From NCBI GenBank assembly GCA_910588625.1, contig CAJUQN010000113.1, forward strand, positions 1 through 7,737: a DNA stretch of 7,737 nucleotides, written 5' to 3'. The stretch is from an uncultured Oscillospiraceae bacterium (lineage in GTDB: Bacteria > Bacillota > Clostridia > Oscillospirales > Oscillospiraceae). The stretch's first letter is position 1. Each line of letters opens with the position of its first letter. The notes under the pieces were generated by a model. The model saw only the letters and a list, made by a program, of their open reading frames with translations, made no database searches and was not told the origin of the DNA. Positions 1-5,960 of the stretch are shown here, one piece after another. The translations under genes were made by a program, and so were the position numbers.

Positions 1-257
1 CCCGGCCAGGCCAGCCCCTTGGCCGCGGCCACGCCAATGCGCACGCCGGTAAAGGACCCCGGCCCCGCCGCCACCGCCACCACGTCCATCTCATCCAGTG
101 TCAGCCCGGTGTTTTTCAGCAGGTCCGCCACCATGGGCATCAGGGTGGCGGAATGGGTCAGCCCGCTGTTCTGGAAGGACTGGGCCAGCAGTTTGTCATC
201 CTCGGCGACCGCCACGGAGGCGGTGACAGCCGAGCTCTCCAAAGCGATGATTTTCAC
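1..257 (-). CDS. tsaB: tRNA t6A biosynthesis protein TsaB, N-terminal part (cut by window edge)
   Basis: TsaB is the ASKHA-fold partner that pairs with TsaD and TsaE in the cytoplasmic complex that moves threonylcarbamoyl onto A37 of ANN-decoding tRNAs. The visible 85 residues start MKIIALESSAVTASVAV, the family's first nucleotide-binding-like strand, and reach GPGSFTGVRIGVAAAKGLA at residues 65-83, the strongest TsaB signature. The frame is open to the window edge, so about two thirds of the protein is missing. The start is GTG at 257: its GTGA overlaps the TGA stop of tsaE, and a purine-rich GAGGGGGTGGAG lies just upstream inside tsaE. This overlap implies translational coupling. In many Firmicutes rimI and tsaD follow, but they would lie outside this window. 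Identification is from remembered motifs and is firm. Confidence 0.95.
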   Translation of the reverse strand, partial: MKIIALESSAVTASVAVAEDDKLLAQSFQNSGLTHSATLMPMVADLLKNTGLTLDEMDVVAVAAGPGSFTGVRIGVAAAKGLAWP

Positions 258-679
258 AGCTCCACCCCCTCGATAGTGATGATCCGGTCGTCATCCCCGT
301 CCCCGCGGACGATGGACACCCGCACCGCGTCGCTCTCAATGGCTTCCTCTACATTCTCGCTCCACTCCACAGCACATATGCCGCCCCGGGCCAGATAGTC
401 CTCCCAGCCGATGTGGAACAGCTCGTCGGCGCTGTCCAGCCGGTACATATCAAAGTGGAACAGGGGCAGCCGTCCGCCCTCGTACTCGTTGACGACGGTG
501 AAGGTGGGGCTGGTCACCCGCTCCTCCACTCCCAGGGCCCGGGCCATACCGGACACAAAGGCGGTCTTGCCCGCCCCCAGGTCGCCGGTGAAGGCCACCA
601 CCCTCCCCTCGGCGAGGGCCTCCGCCAGCCGCGCCCCCAGGGCTTCCGTCTCCTCCCGGCTGTGGGTGACAAATTCCAT
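254..679 (-). CDS. tsaE: tRNA t6A biosynthesis ATPase TsaE
   Basis: TsaE is the small P-loop ATPase needed for cycling of the TsaB-TsaD complex during t6A37 formation. The 141-residue product has the family's usual length. The Walker A motif GDLGAGKT spans residues 32-39 (Lys38, Thr39). It is followed by the conserved SPTF at 57-60, the Walker-B-like FHFDMYRL at 74-81 (Asp77), and AVEWSENVEE from 103 (Glu105-Trp106), all in the expected order. The ATG start at 679 has GGAAG on the minus strand about 9 bases upstream. It is the first gene of a leftward operon with tsaB, which it overlaps by 4 bases. The promoter probably lies in the divergent region shared with the RodA-family gene. Confidence 0.96.
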   Translation of the reverse strand: MEFVTHSREETEALGARLAEALAEGRVVAFTGDLGAGKTAFVSGMARALGVEERVTSPTFTVVNEYEGGRLPLFHFDMYRLDSADELFHIGWEDYLARGGICAVEWSENVEEAIESDAVRVSIVRGDGDDDRIITIEGVEL

Positions 680-711
680 TTGCGGTCACTTCCAGTCATA
701 AAGTTAAGTTT

Positions 712-730
712 TTCAAAACTCGTTCAAAAC
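712..730. repeat. Tandem TTCAAAAC direct repeat near the tsaE transcription start
   Basis: TTCAAAAC occurs at 712-719 and again at 723-730, separated by TCG, an 11-base period or about one helical turn. On the minus strand the copies read GTTTTGAA and lie just downstream of the predicted tsaE -10 (731-736), over the likely start point and early leader. Two copies on one DNA face could be an operator, but the element is short and AT-rich, so chance is possible. Confidence 0.35.
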
Positions 731-739
731 AGTATAGCA
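731..739 (-). promoter_or_regulatory. Extended -10 promoter for tsaE-tsaB
   Basis: The minus strand reads TGCTATACT, an extended -10 (TG-n-TATACT) with the hexamer at 736-731. The predicted start is near 724, giving a leader of about 45 bases to the tsaE ATG. No good -35 is seen 17 bases upstream (TAGCAC), as expected where an extended -10 carries recognition. It is the mirror image of the rodA promoter at 755-763. Confidence 0.5.
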
Positions 740-754
740 TATTCCGCCCGATTG

Positions 755-763
755 TGCTATACT
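755..763 (+). promoter_or_regulatory. Extended -10 promoter for the RodA-family gene
   Basis: TGCTATACT at 755-763 is a TG-n-TATACT extended -10 with the hexamer at 758-763. The predicted start is near 770, giving a leader of about 28 bases with AGGAGG in it. The -35 position (about 735-740, TAGCAT) is poor and overlaps the minus-strand -10, so the two divergent promoters probably cannot be occupied at once. Confidence 0.55.
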
Positions 764-784
764 AATTTGCAGTTTTCGCCTGAG

Positions 785-790
785 AGGAGG
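785..790 (+). promoter_or_regulatory. Ribosome binding site fixing the rodA TTG start
   Basis: AGGAGG lies 7 bases before TTG at 798. No ATG in that frame lies near it and upstream of the first membrane segment, so this site decides the start codon. Confidence 0.8.
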
Positions 791-797
791 CCCCGCC

Positions 798-1991
798 TTG
801 CAGCCCACCCGCACACTCAAGGAATTTTTCAAAAAGGGAGACGTGGTCCTGCTGGCGCTGTGCATCATCGCCAGCCTCATGGGGCTGGTGCTCATCTACA
901 GCGCCACCCAATACTATGACATCCTCAAAAACAACGCCGCCAAGCAGGCCATGTTTCTATGCCTGGGCATCGTGGCCTATGTGTGGGTCACCTTCATCGA
1001 CATCGAGTACCTGATGGAACGTTGGTGGTGGGTGTTCCTCCTGCTGGGGCTGTTCGTCATTCTGCTCATCAAGCCCTTCGGAGAGGGCGGGGACAGCGGC
1101 AACAAAAGCTGGGTCTACCTCCCCATACCCGGCTTTCCCGGCTTCCAGCCGGGGGAGATCGCCAAGCTGTCCTATATCGTGGTGCTGTCTTGGATGATCA
1201 ACAAGGAGCGGCCCAAGGGCCTGGGCCGGTTTTCAGCCCTGGTGAAATACCTGATCCTCACCGGCGTATTCGCCGGGATGCTAGCGGTGCTGTCCGGCGA
1301 CTGGGGCATGGTGCTGGTCTACCTGTTCATCTTCATCATCATGGCCTGGGTGGCCGGGGTGAGCAAGTGGTGGTTCATTGGGGTGGGCACACCCCTGGTG
1401 GGGCTGGTGGTATTTTTGTGGCACTTCGTTCTCCCCCGCATCGACGGCCTGTGGAACGACTACCGCATCATGCGCTTCCGGGTGGTGGTAGAGCACTGGA
1501 AGGGTAACGATCTGGACCCGCTGGACAAGGGCTGGCAGCAAAGCCAGTCCCTGGCCGCCATCGGCTCGGGGCAGCTCACCGGTATGGGCTGGATGCAGGG
1601 CACACGCACTCATTCCACCAGCAGGGAAAGCCTGAACGCCCGGCACACCGACAACATCTTCGCCGTGTGCGGCGAGGAGTTCGGTATGATCGGCTGCTGC
1701 CTGCTGCTGCTCATGCTGCTGCTCATCATCCTGCGGTGCATCTGGGTGTCCCGTCGGGCCAAGAGCTATATGTCCGCCTATATCGCCATGGGCATCGCTG
1801 GAATGCTCATCACTCAGACCATCATCAACGTGGCCATGTGCCTTTATGTGGGCCCCGTCGTCGGCGTGACCCTGCCCTTTTTCAGCTACGGCGGGTCGTC
1901 CACTCTGACGCTGTTCATCGCTATGGGTTTAGTGTCGGGCATCAAAATGCGGCCATTGCCAAGCTGGCTGGCGGATCGAAGCGAATTGTAG
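798..1991 (+). CDS. rodA: RodA/FtsW-family (SEDS) peptidoglycan glycan polymerase
   Basis: SEDS proteins are multi-pass membrane glycosyltransferases that polymerise lipid II into glycan strands with a class B PBP partner. The 397-residue product is of normal family length and strongly hydrophobic, with about nine or ten segments (for example 16-34, 50-66, 76-92, 150-186, 190-208, 295-317, 325-347). Signatures are NKSW at 102-105, FQPGEIAKL at 116-124, GWQQSQSLAAIGSG before the large outer loop, HTDNIFAV with Asp285 at the place of the essential SEDS aspartate, and TLPFFSYGGSS at 358-368. The start is TTG, set by AGGAGG at 785-790. The usual PDLGT motif is SGDWGMV here (Asp168 kept). I favour RodA over FtsW or SpoVE from general similarity and the lack of division-cluster neighbours. 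That choice is less sure than the family. No PBP2 gene is adjacent, so the partner must be encoded elsewhere. Confidence 0.9.
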   Translation: MQPTRTLKEFFKKGDVVLLALCIIASLMGLVLIYSATQYYDILKNNAAKQAMFLCLGIVAYVWVTFIDIEYLMERWWWVFLLLGLFVILLIKPFGEGGDSGNKSWVYLPIPGFPGFQPGEIAKLSYIVVLSWMINKERPKGLGRFSALVKYLILTGVFAGMLAVLSGDWGMVLVYLFIFIIMAWVAGVSKWWFIGVGTPLVGLVVFLWHFVLPRIDGLWNDYRIMRFRVVVEHWKGNDLDPLDKGWQQSQSLAAIGSGQLTGMGWMQGTRTHSTSRESLNARHTDNIFAVCGEEFGMIGCCLLLLMLLLIILRCIWVSRRAKSYMSAYIAMGIAGMLITQTIINVAMCLYVGPVVGVTLPFFSYGGSSTLTLFIAMGLVSGIKMRPLPSWLADRSEL

Positions 1992-2019
1992 CGCCAAAAT
2001 CTACGCTCAAAAAAATTTT

Positions 2020-2056
2020 GCGGACGCTTCCGACGGGAAGCGCCCGCATATTTTTT
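2020..2056 (+). terminator. Rho-independent terminator after rodA
   Basis: GCGGACGCTTCC (2020-2031) pairs with GGAAGCGCCCGC (2036-2047) around a GACG loop, 12 pairs with one A-C mismatch. It is followed by ATA and six T. A run of A residues upstream (2009-2015) can extend the stem with the T run and could give some activity in the other direction. It starts 28 bases after the rodA stop and should separate rodA from the downstream SLH gene. Confidence 0.88.
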
Positions 2057-2096
2057 CTCCTTTGGTATATGCTAGTCCCATACTCATACAAAGGAG
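2057..2096 (+). promoter_or_regulatory. Leader hairpin that could mask the SLH gene ribosome binding site
   Basis: CTCCTTTG (2057-2064) is a perfect 8-base complement of CAAAGGAG (2089-2096), which contains the Shine-Dalgarno of the next gene. An inner GTAT (2065-2068) can pair with ATAC (2080-2083). RNA that reads through from rodA would carry both arms and could hide the site. RNA starting inside the loop would lack the 5' arm. The pairing is seen in the sequence; any regulatory role is inferred. Confidence 0.45.
2063..2071 (+). promoter_or_regulatory. Weak candidate extended -10 for the SLH-domain gene
   Basis: TGGTATATG has the TG-n spacing of an extended -10 with a four-of-six hexamer (TATATG). 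No -35 is recognisable because that position falls in the rodA terminator stem. The predicted start near 2078 would give a leader of about 28 bases. With a strong terminator just upstream, the gene needs a promoter, and this is the best candidate I can see. Confidence 0.3.
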
Positions 2097-2105
2097 GTTT
2101 TCCCT

Positions 2106-3065
2106 TTGAAAATCCGACTCATGATATTATCCCTCTGCCTGACGGGGGCTCTGGCGGTTCCGGCCATGGCATTGACCACCTCCACCGCCGAGGTGGAGAA
2201 CGCCGCCCCCATCGCCGAGGACCTGATCCTCAAGACCTACAAGGGCGTAGCCATCTCCAGCCGCTTCGCCGCTGTGGACCCCGAGGGCGACCTGGTCACC
2301 TTCCAGGTGGTGGACAGCCCCGCCCGGGGCGCCGTAGCGGTGGATGAGACCGACCCCGCCGCCTTCACCTACACCCCCTACGAGGGGAAAAAGGGCAAGG
2401 ATACCTTCACCTACGTGGCCGTAGACGCCAACGGCAACACCTCCAAGCCCGCCACGGTGAAGGTGAACATCCAAAAGCAGACCACCACCGTCAGCTACTC
2501 CGACATGAGCGGCGACCCCGCCCATTTTGCCGCCCTCCACCTGGCGGAGTCCGGGGTTTACACCGGACGCAAGGTAGGCGACCTGTACTGCTTCGATCCG
2601 GACAGCACCTTCAGCCGGGAGGAATTCCTGACCATGGCCATGACCGCCGCCGGAAAAGCGCCGCTGGCGGACGTGACGCTCACTGGGTTCTATGACGACG
2701 ATGACATCTCCGCCTGGGCCAAGGGCTACGTGTCCGCCGCCCTGGTGGTGGGCACGGTGGAGGGTTCCCAGAACGGCGCGGGCCAAACGGTGTTTGACCC
2801 CAACAGCCCCGTCACCCAAGCGGAGGCCGCCGTCATCATTGACCGCCTGCTGGCCACCGGGGATGTGTCCGGTATGACTTCCACCTTCTCGGCTGAGACA
2901 GCCCCTGCCTGGGCTTACCAATCCGTGGTGAATATGGAGGCCGTCTCCGTGCTCAACAGCAGTACGGACCTGTACAAACCCCTGACCCATGCCGGGGCCG
3001 CAGAAATGCTCTCCGCTATGCTGAACGTGCTGGACAGCCGGGATTCCAGCGGCTGGCTATGGTAA
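2106..3065 (+). CDS. Secreted Ig/cadherin-like and SLH-domain wall protein
   Basis: This is a small exported surface protein of 319 residues. Residues 1-22 form a signal peptide (basic K2/R4, hydrophobic core, cleavage expected after AMA at 20-22). Residues about 33-125 look like a bacterial Ig/cadherin-type module: AAPIAEDL, DPEGD at 58-62, FTYTPYEG and KGKDTFTYVAVDANG. From 131 to the end are SLH-like repeats beginning YSDM (131) and FYDDDD (195), plus a shorter third near 267-319. The repeat motif usually written TRAE is SREE, TQAE and THAG here, so wall binding may be altered. SLH modules normally attach proteins non-covalently to pyruvylated secondary wall polymer. No catalytic domain is visible. 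The start is TTG, 8 bases after AAAGGAGG (2090-2097). ATG at 2121 would remove the basic n-region and sits too far from that site. The gene lies between two terminators and is probably monocistronic. Its specific role is unknown. Confidence 0.85.
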   Translation: MKIRLMILSLCLTGALAVPAMALTTSTAEVENAAPIAEDLILKTYKGVAISSRFAAVDPEGDLVTFQVVDSPARGAVAVDETDPAAFTYTPYEGKKGKDTFTYVAVDANGNTSKPATVKVNIQKQTTTVSYSDMSGDPAHFAALHLAESGVYTGRKVGDLYCFDPDSTFSREEFLTMAMTAAGKAPLADVTLTGFYDDDDISAWAKGYVSAALVVGTVEGSQNGAGQTVFDPNSPVTQAEAAVIIDRLLATGDVSGMTSTFSAETAPAWAYQSVVNMEAVSVLNSSTDLYKPLTHAGAAEMLSAMLNVLDSRDSSGWLW

Positions 3066-3070
3066 TGCGC

Positions 3071-3098
3071 AAAAAAGCACCCCTTTGGGTGCTTTTTT
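3071..3098. terminator. Bidirectional terminator between convergent SLH gene and ftsK
   Basis: AAAAAAGCACCC (3071-3082) and GGGTGCTTTTTT (3087-3098) form a perfect 12-bp stem around CTTT, with six T on the plus strand and six T on the minus strand. It starts 5 bases after the SLH stop and ends 2 bases before the ftsK stop, so one compact element serves both transcripts. Confidence 0.93.
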
Positions 3099-3100
3099 GT

Positions 3101-5938
3101 TTACTCACCAAAGGGTGGCGTATCCCGGTCCTGGGGCGCCGCGTCCCCCTCGCAGGGCAGTTCATCGGGCACGGCGGGAGTCATACCCTGCCGGTACTGC
3201 ATTTCCGCCCACTGGTCTTTGGTAATCAGAATCTGCCGGGGCTTGGAGCCCTCAAAGGGCCCCACAACGCCCTTCTCCTCCATCTGGTCCACCAAACGGG
3301 CGGCGCGGCCATATCCCAGCTTCAAACGCCGCTGGAGCATAGACACAGACGCCTGTCCCGCCTCCAGCACAATGTCGATGGCCGCAGGCAAAAGCTCGTC
3401 GTAATCTCCGCCGCCGCTGACCGGATCGGAGCCGCCTACGCCCTTGGCCGCCTTCTCCTTCTCCTCCACGTGCTTTTCCACCTCGTGCATGACGGACTCA
3501 TCATACTGGGCAGACGTCCCCTCCTTGAGAAACTCCAGCACGTTGGCCACCTCCTCGTCGGAGATGAAGCAGCCTTGGATGCGCTGATGCTCCTGCCCCA
3601 CGGGGGCATAGAGCATATCGCCCGGCCCGCCCAGCTTTTCCGCGCCCATGGAGTCCAGGATGATGCGCGACTCCATGCCGGAGGCCACCTTTAAGGCGAT
3701 GCGGCTGGGGATGTTGGCCCGAATCAGGCCCGTGATGACGTCAGCCCGGGGGCTCTGGGTGGCGATGATCAGGTGCATTCCGGAGGCGCGGCCCTTCTGA
3801 GCCACCCGGATGATGGAGTCCTCCACCTCCTTGGCCCCCGTCATCATCAGGTCGGCCAGCTCGTCAATGACGATGACGACCTGAGGCATGGTGTTCAGAT
3901 CCTCCCGCCCCTTTGCGATACTGTTATAGCCCGCCAGGTCTCGAGCCCCCACCTCAGAAAAGATCTGATAGCGCTTTTCCATCTCGCTCACCGACCACTG
4001 GAGGGCGCCCGCCGCCTTTTTGGGGTCGGTGACCACCGGGATCAGCAGGTGGGGGATACCGTTGTAGATCTTGAACTCCACCACCTTGGGGTCGATGATG
4101 ATGAGCCGGACCTCTTCCGGCGTGGCCTCATACAGCAGGGAGATGACCAGAGAGTTGGTGCACACCGATTTGCCGGAGCCGGTGGTGCCCGCGATCATCA
4201 TGTGGGGCATCTTGGCAATGTTACCCACCACCGGCCTGCCGCTGATGTCCTTGCCCACGGCGAAGGACACCTTGGATTTCTTCTGGGCCTCGACAAAGGT
4301 CTGGGAATCCAGTACGTCCCGGATGAGCACCGGGCTGACCAGATTCCTCGGTTTGGGCACCTCGATGCCCACCGTGGAAATTTTATTCGGGATGGGGGCT
4401 ACCCGTACCCCGGATGCGCCCAAGGCTAGGGCAATGTCATCGGACAGGTTGGTGATCTTACTCAGCTTCACCCCCTGGCCCAGTTCCAGCTCGTAGCGGA
4501 CAATGGAGGGGCCCTGGATCACGTTGACGATCCGGGCGCTGACGCCGAAGGACTCCAGCGCGTTCTGGAGACGCTGCTGGTTGGCGTAGAGCACACTGTC
4601 CGCCGCGCCCGTGTTCCCACCCTGGTTCTCGTTCAGCAGGGTTACGGGGGGATAGCGGTAGGCGGGGACGTCCTTCTCCATACCCGCCTCGATCTCCCGG
4701 GCCACCTCGTCCTGGATCTGGGCCTTCTCCGCCTCCTTGGACTGCTTTTGGGGCGCGGCGGGCTCTCGAATAACCGGGGGCGGCACCGGGTCCTTTTGTA
4801 CGATGGGCGGTTCCTCCACAGAGGGGGCCGGGGGCTCTTCCCGGACCACAGGGACCGATTCGGGCTCAGGCTCCGCCCGGATGGGCGTGGGGGGCGGGGG
4901 CGGAGCCAGGTCATCCACCTTGGCCGAGGGCGGGGCCACCGGCTCCGGCCTCGGCGTCCGAGGGGGCTCCTTCATAGGCCGCAGCTCCACCACATCCTCA
5001 TATTGGGGCGGTTCCTCCTCCCCAATGGGCTGGGGCTTGTCCCGCCGGCCGGGAGCGGCCACGCCAGGCACCTTGTCGAAGAAGGATTTCGGGCGCACCG
5101 TGGTAACAGGCGTTGTCGGCTTTTTGGCCAGCAGCGGGCCGTCATCCACCGGGATGTCAATGGCAGAGGATCTGCTCCGCCGGGGCGGGGCAGGCTCCGG
5201 CTCCCGCTGCTTGGTCCTGCGGGGGCGCTCCTCAGGCTCAGGGTAGTCGTCCGGGTCGTATTCGGGCCGGTTTTCCCGCTGCTCTCGGATGTAGTCCAGA
5301 ATATCTGTGGGGGTGAGCCGCAGAGCGCACAGCACCGCCACAGCGGTCAGCAGCACCAGGATTACCATAGCCCCCACAGTGGTAAAGGCAAACTGGAACG
5401 CCATAGCCAGCGTGCCGCTGACCACACCGCCGCAGGAGGCCGTTCGGCCGTCTGTCCAAAGCTGCCCGAACAGGGTCCAGCCCCATTCGTACTCGTTTTT
5501 GCACAGGAGCAGGTGAATAATCGCGCCCACCAGGATGGGTAAGCTCACCGTCCCCGTCACCCGCAGACGGACGGGACGCCCCCGGTGCATCAGGAGGATG
5601 CCAGCGGCCGCCAACAGTAAGGGCGGGGCCACATAGAACCCATAGCCGCACAGCCCCTTTAACAAATTGCAGAACAGGGCGATGATGGCGCCCTCGCCGG
5701 TCTTAAAATAGCCGATGGCCCCGAACAGAGCCATAAGCAGGCAGACCACGCCCCCGATCTCCCGGCGGTAGGGCTTTTTCTGAGGCGCGGACTTGCGGGA
5801 GCCCGCCCGCTTGCCTGAGCTCCTGGACTGGGTGGAGGCCCGCTTACCGCTGTTCTTGGACGTAGACGTGCTGGAGGAGCGGCTTCTCCCGCTCCCGCCA
5901 GATGCTGACGATGTGGTTTTCTTTTGTGTGGAAGCCAT
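3101..5938 (-). CDS. ftsK: FtsK/SpoIIIE-family DNA translocase
   Basis: This septal DNA pump moves trapped chromosome through the closing septum, and in sporulating species pumps it into the forespore. The 945 residues divide into a Ser/Lys/Arg-rich N-terminus (1-60), about four to five membrane segments (62-78, 84-117, 128-145, 172-205), a long Pro/Glu/Arg-rich linker (about 216-426), the motor core from YRYPPVTLL (427), and a C-terminal winged-helix gamma domain (about 845-925, with the YGRAARLVDQMEEKG helix) that reads polarity sequences. Walker A is GTTGSGKS at 584-591 (Lys590). Walker B is VIVIDELADL with Asp692-Glu693. It is longer than B. subtilis SpoIIIE (about 787 residues), mainly because of the linker. 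The ATG has AGGAGG (minus strand, 5949-5954) 10 bases upstream, and uppP ends 22 bases before it, so the two are probably co-transcribed. FtsK versus SpoIIIE naming cannot be settled from one copy. Confidence 0.96.
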   Translation of the reverse strand: MASTQKKTTSSASGGSGRSRSSSTSTSKNSGKRASTQSRSSGKRAGSRKSAPQKKPYRREIGGVVCLLMALFGAIGYFKTGEGAIIALFCNLLKGLCGYGFYVAPPLLLAAAGILLMHRGRPVRLRVTGTVSLPILVGAIIHLLLCKNEYEWGWTLFGQLWTDGRTASCGGVVSGTLAMAFQFAFTTVGAMVILVLLTAVAVLCALRLTPTDILDYIREQRENRPEYDPDDYPEPEERPRRTKQREPEPAPPRRSRSSAIDIPVDDGPLLAKKPTTPVTTVRPKSFFDKVPGVAAPGRRDKPQPIGEEEPPQYEDVVELRPMKEPPRTPRPEPVAPPSAKVDDLAPPPPPTPIRAEPEPESVPVVREEPPAPSVEEPPIVQKDPVPPPVIREPAAPQKQSKEAEKAQIQDEVAREIEAGMEKDVPAYRYPPVTLLNENQGGNTGAADSVLYANQQRLQNALESFGVSARIVNVIQGPSIVRYELELGQGVKLSKITNLSDDIALALGASGVRVAPIPNKISTVGIEVPKPRNLVSPVLIRDVLDSQTFVEAQKKSKVSFAVGKDISGRPVVGNIAKMPHMMIAGTTGSGKSVCTNSLVISLLYEATPEEVRLIIIDPKVVEFKIYNGIPHLLIPVVTDPKKAAGALQWSVSEMEKRYQIFSEVGARDLAGYNSIAKGREDLNTMPQVVIVIDELADLMMTGAKEVEDSIIRVAQKGRASGMHLIIATQSPRADVITGLIRANIPSRIALKVASGMESRIILDSMGAEKLGGPGDMLYAPVGQEHQRIQGCFISDEEVANVLEFLKEGTSAQYDESVMHEVEKHVEEKEKAAKGVGGSDPVSGGGDYDELLPAAIDIVLEAGQASVSMLQRRLKLGYGRAARLVDQMEEKGVVGPFEGSKPRQILITKDQWAEMQYRQGMTPAVPDELPCEGDAAPQDRDTPPFGE

Positions 5939-5960
5939 TCCGAGGGAACCTCCTGTTTTG

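Noticed and set aside
2127..2990. Minus-strand open frame (287 codons) opposite the SLH gene
   Set aside because: Gly/His/Val-rich shadow of a gene with a signal peptide, ribosome site and recognisable domains on the other strand.
4790..4920. Repetitive-looking CCGGGGGC/GGGCGG tracts suggesting a repeat array
   Set aside because: They encode the Pro/Glu-rich linker of FtsK; no unit has regular spacing or identical copies, so this is neither a CRISPR nor a tandem array.
4748..5542. Plus-strand open frame (264 codons) opposite the FtsK linker
   Set aside because: It is the Gly/Arg-rich antisense image of a Pro/Glu-rich linker and has no independent support.
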